A DNA stretch of 12,040 nt, taken from positions 1 to 12,040 of the forward strand of contig CAMWUX010000012.1 of NCBI GenBank assembly GCA_947177605.1, read 5' to 3'. Shown here piece by piece: positions 6,938 through 12,040 of the stretch (position 1 is the stretch's first letter; each line of letters opens with the position of its first letter). The notes under the pieces were generated by a model. It was not told the DNA's origin. It saw only the letters and a program-made list of their open reading frames with translations, and searched no databases. The DNA is from an uncultured Porphyromonadaceae bacterium (GTDB lineage: Bacteria > Bacteroidota > Bacteroidia > Bacteroidales > Muribaculaceae). A program made the position numbers and the translations under genes.

Positions 6938-7933
6938 CTAAATGAATGTTTCGGCCATGTGGCGCACCGCCGCTATCGGCTTCACCTTGCGGTAGAGGAT
7001 ATCATAGACACCCTCGAGAATCGGCATCGTCACACGGTGTTTCTGATTTATCTCGTAGATACATTTGGTACCATAGTAGCCTTCGGCCGTCTGCACCATC
7101 TCCATACGTGCGGCGTGCACACTGTAGCCGTTGCCTATCATGGCGCCGAAATTGTGATTGCGGCTGAAGCGCGAGTAGGAGGTCACGAGCAAGTCACCCA
7201 GATATACGGAGTCGCAGATCTGGCGCGGACGCGGATACACGGTGTCGACGAAGCGCTCCATCTCGCGGATCGCATTGCTCACGAGCATCGCCTGAAAATT
7301 GTCGCCCGACTTCAGTCCGTGAACTATGCCCGAAGCGATCGAGTAGACATTCTTCAGCACCGCGGCATACTCGATACCCGTCACGTCCGATGATGTAATC
7401 GTCTTCAGTGCCTTGCCGGCAAGCACGTTGGCAAACTGCTCTGCGTGGAAGATATCGTTGCAGCCCACCGTAAGATAGCTCTGACGTCCCAGCGCCACCT
7501 CTTCGGCATGGCAGGGACCCGACACCACCATCATACGCTCCGGAGCCACATTATACATCTTCTGCATATAGTCGGAGATGATCATATTCTCGTCGGGGAC
7601 GATACCCTTCACGGCCGACACCACAAACTTGTCGGATATGTCGACCGTGAGCTTCTCAAGATGACTCTTGAAATAAGGCGACGGCATCACCAGAAGCAGC
7701 GTATCGGCCTTGGTGCACACCTCGTTGATATCGCTTGAAAACTCTATGCGGTTGATATCGAACTCCACGTCCGACAGATATGCGGGATTATGGCGCAAGC
7801 GCTTGAAGTCCTCGATGCGGTCATCGCGGCGCATGTACCATAGTATCGAATCACAATTGTTGAGCAGCAGTTTGGCCAAAGCTGTAGCCCAGCTTCCGCC
7901 TCCCATTACCGCCACTTTTCCGGGACAATTCAT
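6938..7933 (-). CDS. gpsA: NAD(P)-dependent glycerol-3-phosphate dehydrogenase
   Basis: The enzyme reduces dihydroxyacetone phosphate to sn-glycerol-3-phosphate, the backbone for phospholipid synthesis, in the cytosol. Its 331 residues match the family length. The N-terminal Rossmann motif is KVAVMGGGSWATALAKL (6-22), with LLLVMPSPYF (79-88) next to the cofactor site. Two conserved lysines are seen in SAVKG (Lys109) and AAVLKNVYSIASG (Lys194), and LGDLLVTSYSRFSRNHNFG (245-263) is the substrate-binding region of the family. VVSGPCHAEEVA (136-147) replaces the more usual SGPSFA-type segment but keeps the Gly-Pro and Glu. The start ATG at 7931-7933 lies 18 bases after the lysS stop, so the two are surely co-transcribed. 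pgi follows after 33 bases. Confidence 0.97.
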   Translation of the reverse strand: MNCPGKVAVMGGGSWATALAKLLLNNCDSILWYMRRDDRIEDFKRLRHNPAYLSDVEFDINRIEFSSDINEVCTKADTLLLVMPSPYFKSHLEKLTVDISDKFVVSAVKGIVPDENMIISDYMQKMYNVAPERMMVVSGPCHAEEVALGRQSYLTVGCNDIFHAEQFANVLAGKALKTITSSDVTGIEYAAVLKNVYSIASGIVHGLKSGDNFQAMLVSNAIREMERFVDTVYPRPRQICDSVYLGDLLVTSYSRFSRNHNFGAMIGNGYSVHAARMEMVQTAEGYYGTKCIYEINQKHRVTMPILEGVYDILYRKVKPIAAVRHMAETFI

Positions 7934-7951
7934 AACACTGATTATAACGTA

Positions 7952-9703
7952 TTACGCCTCCTGAGTGTTCACGGCTCCGGTCACCCACGCCTTCACATCC
8001 TCTACGGTCGGATTCTGATAACCGAGTTTGAACTTCTTGTTCAGGCCGCAGATATCCTGCTGCAGCTTGCCGGCCGACTGTACGGCTGCGAGCTGAGCCA
8101 TAGTATAGATACCGAGCTTGTAGAGGCCGGGCACCCATTCGGCGGGTACGCCGACGGTGGCGAACACCTCAGCCTTGTCGCGCGGCTGCTGCTTCTCTGG
8201 ACGCATCTGCGGGAAGAAGAGCACCTCCTGAATCGTAGTCTGACCGGTCATCAACATCACCAGACGGTCCATACCGATACCCATACCCGATGTGGGGGGC
8301 ATACCGTATTCGAGAGCGCGGATGAAGTCATGGTCAATGATCATAGCCTCGTCGTCGCCCTTCTCGCCAAGTCGCATCTGCTCCACGAAGCGCTCATACT
8401 GGTCGATCGGGTCATTGAGCTCGGAGTAAGCGTTGGCCAGTTCCTTACCGTTGACCATCAATTCGAAGCGTTCGGTCAGTTCGGGATTGTCGCGGTGGCG
8501 CTTGGTAAGCGGCGACATCTCTATCGGATAGTCGATGATGAAAGTAGGCTGAATATACTTGCCCTCACACTTCTCGCCGAATATCTCGTCGATCAGCTTG
8601 CCTTTGCCAAGCGAGGGGTCCACTTCGATTTCAAGATCGGCACACACCTTGCGGAGCTGCTCCTCATCCATACCATTGATATCCACGCCTGTGTGTTCGA
8701 GGATTGCATCGCGCATCGTCACGCGGCGGTATGGAGCCTTGAAAGATATGGTCTGTCCGCCCACTTCCACCTCGGTAGTGCCGTTCACGTCCCGGCATAT
8801 CTTTTCAAGCATACGCTCGGTGAAGTCCATCATCCAGTTGTAGTCCTTGTAGGCCACGTAGATCTCCATACAGGTGAACTCCGGATTGTGAGTGCGGTCC
8901 ATACCCTCGTTGCGGAAATTCTTCGAAAACTCATATACGCCTTCGAAACCGCCCACGATCAGACGCTTCAGATAAAGCTCGTCGGCTATACGCATATACA
9001 GCGGTATGTCGAGCGCATTGTGGTGGGTGATGAAAGGTCGGGCCGACGCACCGCCGGGGATAGCCTGCAGTATCGGAGTCTCCACCTCCATATATCCGTT
9101 GGTATTGAAATATTCACGCATGGAGTTATACACCTTCGTACGCTTGATGAAGATATCCTTTACACCTTCATTGACCACCAGGTCAACGTAACGGCGGCGG
9201 TAGCGCAATTCCGGATCATCGAAGGCATCATAGGTCACACCCTCCTTCACCTTCACAATAGGCAGCGGGCGCAGAGCCTTCGAAAGCACGGTGATACGCT
9301 CGGCGTGGATAGTGATTTCGCCCATCTGTGTACGGAACACGTAGCCATCCACTCCGATGAAGTCGCCGATATCGAGCAACTTCTTCACTACCGTGTTGTA
9401 CATCTCCTTATCCTCGCCCGGACAGAGGTCATCACGGCTCACATAGACCTGAATACGGCCCTCCGAATCCTGCAGCTCGATAAAGGAAGCCTTGCCCATC
9501 ACACGGCGACCCATTACACGGCCGGCCACCGATACCTGACGGCGGGGAGCGTCGTCGGCAAAGGTCTCTTTAATTTCTTTCGACATACCGCTCACGGGAA
9601 ATTCCGCTGCGGGATAAGGATTTATGCCAAGCGCACGCATCTGTTCGAGACTATTGCGGCGCACTATTTCCTGTTCGCTGAGTTCAAGTACGTTTGTTGC
9701 CAT
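7952..9703 (-). CDS. lysS: Lysine--tRNA ligase (class II) with C-terminal extension
   Basis: LysS attaches lysine to tRNA-Lys. An OB-fold anticodon-binding domain covers about 55-145. The class II catalytic domain follows, with motif 1 around [10 protein letters not shown] (205-214), motif 2 around [18 protein letters not shown] (263-280) and motif 3 [13 protein letters not shown] (473-485). The usual protein ends near residue 505; this one is 583 residues. The extra roughly 75 residues contain [27 protein letters not shown] sequence, split here as 518-540, which resembles a helix-hairpin-helix-like module. I recall similar extensions in other Bacteroidetes LysS proteins. The start ATG at 9701-9703 is preceded by an AT-rich leader without a Shine-Dalgarno sequence and by a -7 box at 9738-9745. 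It is the first gene of the lysS-gpsA-pgi run. Confidence 0.97.
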   Translation of the reverse strand: MATNVLELSEQEIVRRNSLEQMRALGINPYPAAEFPVSGMSKEIKETFADDAPRRQVSVAGRVMGRRVMGKASFIELQDSEGRIQVYVSRDDLCPGEDKEMYNTVVKKLLDIGDFIGVDGYVFRTQMGEITIHAERITVLSKALRPLPIVKVKEGVTYDAFDDPELRYRRRYVDLVVNEGVKDIFIKRTKVYNSMREYFNTNGYMEVETPILQAIPGGASARPFITHHNALDIPLYMRIADELYLKRLIVGGFEGVYEFSKNFRNEGMDRTHNPEFTCMEIYVAYKDYNWMMDFTERMLEKICRDVNGTTEVEVGGQTISFKAPYRRVTMRDAILEHTGVDINGMDEEQLRKVCADLEIEVDPSLGKGKLIDEIFGEKCEGKYIQPTFIIDYPIEMSPLTKRHRDNPELTERFELMVNGKELANAYSELNDPIDQYERFVEQMRLGEKGDDEAMIIDHDFIRALEYGMPPTSGMGIGMDRLVMLMTGQTTIQEVLFFPQMRPEKQQPRDKAEVFATVGVPAEWVPGLYKLGIYTMAQLAAVQSAGKLQQDICGLNKKFKLGYQNPTVEDVKAWVTGAVNTQEA

Positions 9704-9737
9704 GCGAAATATTTACTTGTTATATTCTGATTTTATG

Positions 9738-9745
9738 CAAAATTA
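9738..9745 (-). promoter_or_regulatory. -7 box of the lysS-gpsA-pgi promoter
   Basis: TAATTTTG on the minus strand matches the Bacteroidetes TAnnTTTG consensus. It lies 34 bases before the lysS ATG, giving a leader of roughly 30 bases. No good TTG is present at the -33 spacing. The 77-base gap between the glycosyltransferase stop and lysS is strongly AT-rich, as expected for a promoter region. Confidence 0.5.
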
Positions 9746-9780
9746 GTCAAAATCTACCATTTCTGAGTATATATAGGCCA

Positions 9781-10992
9781 TTATTCGGCTGTGCCGCGGT
9801 AGATGTCGATAAGTTTGGCGTAATGTACATCTGGAGTATAGAGCGTCATCGAACGACGTTTGATAGCGTTGCGGTCAAATGTCATATCCCACATCCGCTT
9901 GATACTCTCGACGAGAGCCACTGCATTACCGCTCGGATAGGTTGTGCCACACTGATCGTCGATCAGCTCGGGTATACCGCCGATCTCCGCTCCTATCACC
10001 GGCGTACCGGCACAGAGCGATTCGATCACACCCATCGGATTATTCTCGTAGCATTCCGACGGCATCACCGAAAAGCGGGCTCCTTTCAGCACCTCCAGCA
10101 CCTCCGCCGGATCCTTGCGGCCAAGCAGTTTGATATTGGCACAGTCGCCATATTTGGCGCGAAATTCATCCATAAGCGGACCATCGCCCACCACCCGGAG
10201 CTCGTAAGGCAATCGGGAGGCAGCTTCAAGCAAAGTGCCAACACCTTTCTCCGGCGACAGACGCCCTATATAGCAGTAATAATCCTGCGGTTTCGAAGCC
10301 TCTGACCCGCAAGCAAGTTTCTCAGCCATCTCTGACGCCACGAAGTTGCACAGCACATTCAGCTTATCCGGAGCGAAGCCACCTTGAGCCATCTTCCCGG
10401 CCATAAAGGAGCTGGGGCATACAAACGCATCCGTGTATCGCTCAAGCTTTTTCCGATTCCACCACTCCGCCTCAAGCCAAGCAATCGCGCTCGCGGCCAT
10501 AGAACCCTTCATGCAGCGCGTGGTAAGCACATGGCGCTTCGATGTGTAGCATAGTTCACACGTCTTGCCGTCGCGCAGACACGAATATGCCGGACAAATC
10601 AGTTTATAGTCGTGGAGCGTCCACACTGCCCTCGCGCCAAACTTTTTGGCAAGTTTTGCCACAACCGGCGAAAGATAGGAGTGAATATTATGCAGATGTA
10701 CCACATCGGGTTTGAAGTCGCGCAGCATCCGCTCGAAGTTGGCAGCCACATCACCCATACCGAGCGTACGCTTCACGGCATTCACCTTATTCTTAACGCC
10801 GCCGCCAAACGACACCTCTTCAGGCCAGTACGCTTCCCACTCCGATTGAAGATTGTCGGGATGCTTCATCGCGAATAAGGCTACCTCATGCCCCCGGGCG
10901 CGCAGCAGATTCTCGAGATTGATAGCGCACACGCAGTCGCCACCGCGGCGGTAGTAAAACTTGGTTACGATCAGTACCTTCTCTTTTTTCAT
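9781..10992 (-). CDS. GT4-family glycosyltransferase (GT-B fold)
   Basis: I take ATG 10990-10992 (MKKEKVLIVTKF) as the start; the frame continues only four codons further, to a TTG. This gives 403 residues. The N-terminal Rossmann domain has the YRRGG acceptor-side loop (about 14-18) and DVVHLHNIHSY (96-106). The C-terminal donor-binding domain has YIGRLSPEKG (241-250), VVGDGP (267-272) and the retaining-glycosyltransferase E-x7-E pair, Glu316 and Glu324, in ECYENNPMGVIE. It should transfer a nucleotide-activated sugar to a lipid- or polysaccharide-linked acceptor at the cytoplasmic face of the membrane; sugar and acceptor cannot be read from the sequence. An insertion with cysteines at 133, 138, 145, 148 and 160 may bind a metal. 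It lies 42 bases downstream of the sigma-54 regulator gene on the same strand, so co-transcription is likely. Confidence 0.9.
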   Translation of the reverse strand: MKKEKVLIVTKFYYRRGGDCVCAINLENLLRARGHEVALFAMKHPDNLQSEWEAYWPEEVSFGGGVKNKVNAVKRTLGMGDVAANFERMLRDFKPDVVHLHNIHSYLSPVVAKLAKKFGARAVWTLHDYKLICPAYSCLRDGKTCELCYTSKRHVLTTRCMKGSMAASAIAWLEAEWWNRKKLERYTDAFVCPSSFMAGKMAQGGFAPDKLNVLCNFVASEMAEKLACGSEASKPQDYYCYIGRLSPEKGVGTLLEAASRLPYELRVVGDGPLMDEFRAKYGDCANIKLLGRKDPAEVLEVLKGARFSVMPSECYENNPMGVIESLCAGTPVIGAEIGGIPELIDDQCGTTYPSGNAVALVESIKRMWDMTFDRNAIKRRSMTLYTPDVHYAKLIDIYRGTAE

Positions 10993-11034
10993 GGACGTGG
11001 TCAACGGTGATTAATCGGCAGATACGGCACTCTC

Positions 11035-12040
11035 TCAGTCGAGGCCGTACTCCTTGATTTTACGATAAAGCGTACGCTCCGATATATTAAGCGCGCGTGC
11101 CGCTTCTCGACGGCGCCCGCCACTCTTTTCGAGAGCCAGTCGTATGCTCTCGCGCTCAGTCTCTTCGAGCGTAGGCATCGGTTGCGATTCGTCAGATTCG
11201 GCCGGAGCGGAAAAGTTCAGCAATCCGCCGGTCGGTTCGGTATATTTCACAAGCGAGCAAGGCATATCCACGCTCTTAACCTCAGCCGCCGAGCCCTGCT
11301 TCAATTCCTCGAGTTCGCCACGGATTGCATCGAGCTCACGCTGCATCCCGAAGAGCATATTGAGCAACGCCTCGCGCTCCTGTTCATACTTATTGTTGGC
11401 CGAGGTAGCGGCCGGAGCGGGAGTGTACGACATTGCGGCTGCCGGTAGCGACACCTCGATCACCGCACGATCTATCTCCGTGCCCGGATGAAACAGAGCA
11501 AGCTGCTCTACCACATTCTTGAGCTGGCGCACATTGCCCGGCCAGCGGTAATGAAGCATCAGCGCGCGTGCCTCATCCGAAAAGGATATCGCCGGCATCG
11601 AATAGCGCTCCGAGAAGTCGCGGGCAAACTTACGCGCCAGCAACATAATATCACTGCCACGGTCGCGCAGCGGCGGCACCGATATCTGCACCGTCGACAG
11701 ACGGTAGTACAGATCTTCGCGGAAACGTCCCGAAGCCACAGCCTCAAGCATATCCACATTCGTAGCCGCTACGATGCGCACATTCGTCTTCTGCACCGTC
11801 GATGAGCCTACTTTCAGAAACTCACCGCTCTCCAGCACACGCAGCAGGCGAGCCTGAGTAGTCAGCGGAAGCTCGGCCACCTCGTCGAGAAAAAGCGTAC
11901 CGCCGTCAGCCTCCTCAAAGTCACCCTTGCGCGCGCCTATAGCGCCGGTAAACGCACCCTTCTCATGGCCGAATAGCTCCGAGTCGATCGTACCCTCGGG
12001 GATAGCGCCGCAGTTCACCGCTATATAGCGGTTGTGCTTG
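11035..12040 (-). CDS. Sigma-54-dependent enhancer-binding regulator (3' part; N-terminus outside window)
   Basis: The frame is open to the right window edge; 334 residues are visible, starting inside the AAA+ domain ([16 protein letters not shown]). Walker A and any N-terminal sensor domain lie outside. GAFTGA, the loop that contacts sigma-54, is at 11941-11958, and Walker B (GGTLFLDE) follows shortly after. [22 protein letters not shown] and [17 protein letters not shown] segments are also present. A linker of about 90 residues with a predicted coiled coil ([19 protein letters not shown]) precedes a Fis-type helix-turn-helix ([21 protein letters not shown]) at the extreme C-terminus. Such proteins hydrolyse ATP to open sigma-54 RNA polymerase at promoters with upstream enhancer sites. 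Whether it is phosphorylated by a histidine kinase cannot be seen. Its TGA at 11035-11037 is followed by the glycosyltransferase gene after 42 bases. Confidence 0.95.
   Translation of the reverse strand, partial: KHNRYIAVNCGAIPEGTIDSELFGHEKGAFTGAIGARKGDFEEADGGTLFLDEVAELPLTTQARLLRVLESGEFLKVGSSTVQKTNVRIVAATNVDMLEAVASGRFREDLYYRLSTVQISVPPLRDRGSDIMLLARKFARDFSERYSMPAISFSDEARALMLHYRWPGNVRQLKNVVEQLALFHPGTEIDRAVIEVSLPAAAMSYTPAPAATSANNKYEQEREALLNMLFGMQRELDAIRGELEELKQGSAAEVKSVDMPCSLVKYTEPTGGLLNFSAPAESDESQPMPTLEETERESIRLALEKSGGRRREAARALNISERTLYRKIKEYGLD

Noticed and set aside
7934..7951. Possible separate promoter for gpsA between lysS and gpsA
   Set aside because: The 18-base gap has no TAnnTTTG box; simple operon continuation explains it.
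8330..9730. 466-codon plus-strand open frame opposite lysS
   Set aside because: It lies entirely antisense to a well-supported lysS, is rich in His and Leu as expected from the complement of this codon usage, and has no promoter or recognised domain.
1..12040. CRISPR arrays, tRNA/rRNA genes, insertion sequences, integrases or phage structural genes
   Set aside because: No regularly spaced repeats, tRNA-like cloverleaf, transposase frame or terminal inverted repeats were found on reading both strands.

Overview
The window looks like chromosome of a Bacteroidales bacterium, most plausibly a Muribaculaceae-type gut commensal. The core genes are moderately GC-rich (a sampled line inside comM is about 63% GC). 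The promoters I can see follow the Bacteroidetes pattern (TAnnTTTG at -7, in one case with TTG about 20 bp upstream) rather than TTGACA/TATAAT, and starts lack Shine-Dalgarno sequences. The lysS-gpsA-pgi order and the DUF4369/thioredoxin-like lipoprotein also point to this group. The genus is an inference.

Layout from left to right. (1) The 3' end of an unrecognised plus-strand gene (2-124). (2) An AT-rich patch (about 125-946) with two small minus-strand frames joined by an ATGA overlap: a 64-residue frame that looks like the tail of a truncated protein, and a lipoprotein that may carry a frameshift near its C-terminus. (3) A minus-strand pair, a thioredoxin-fold-like lipoprotein without CxxC (2527-3555) followed by the Mg-chelatase-like AAA+ protein ComM/YifB (947-2506). 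Its promoter sits almost on the start codon. (4) Divergent from it, pldA (3646-4494), an outer-membrane phospholipase A with all catalytic residues, with an equally close -7 box. (5) A RhuM-family gene (4491-5486, minus), lower in GC than its neighbours, whose stop codon overlaps the pldA stop codon. (6) A hairpin plus T-rich tail that probably ends the next operon. (7) The minus-strand housekeeping operon lysS-gpsA-pgi (9703 down to 5567). (8) A GT4-type glycosyltransferase (9781-10992) and, upstream of it, the 3' part of a sigma-54 enhancer-binding protein (11035 to the window edge), both on the minus strand.

How the genes work together: lysS, gpsA and pgi appear to be transcribed from one promoter (-7 box at 9738-9745) through to the hairpin at 5509-5540. 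They combine translation (Lys-tRNA), phospholipid precursor supply (sn-glycerol-3-phosphate) and central hexose-phosphate metabolism. PldA acts at the outer membrane on phospholipids. The glycosyltransferase probably serves surface polysaccharide or glycolipid synthesis and may share a transcript with the sigma-54 regulator. The accessory material is the AT-rich patch and rhuM, each next to a gene end.

I found no tRNA or rRNA gene, CRISPR array, insertion sequence or phage structural gene, and no clearly new multi-gene system. The observations most worth checking are the coupled small-ORF/lipoprotein cassette in the AT-rich patch, its possible frameshift, and the two back-to-back, nearly leaderless promoters at 3556-3645.
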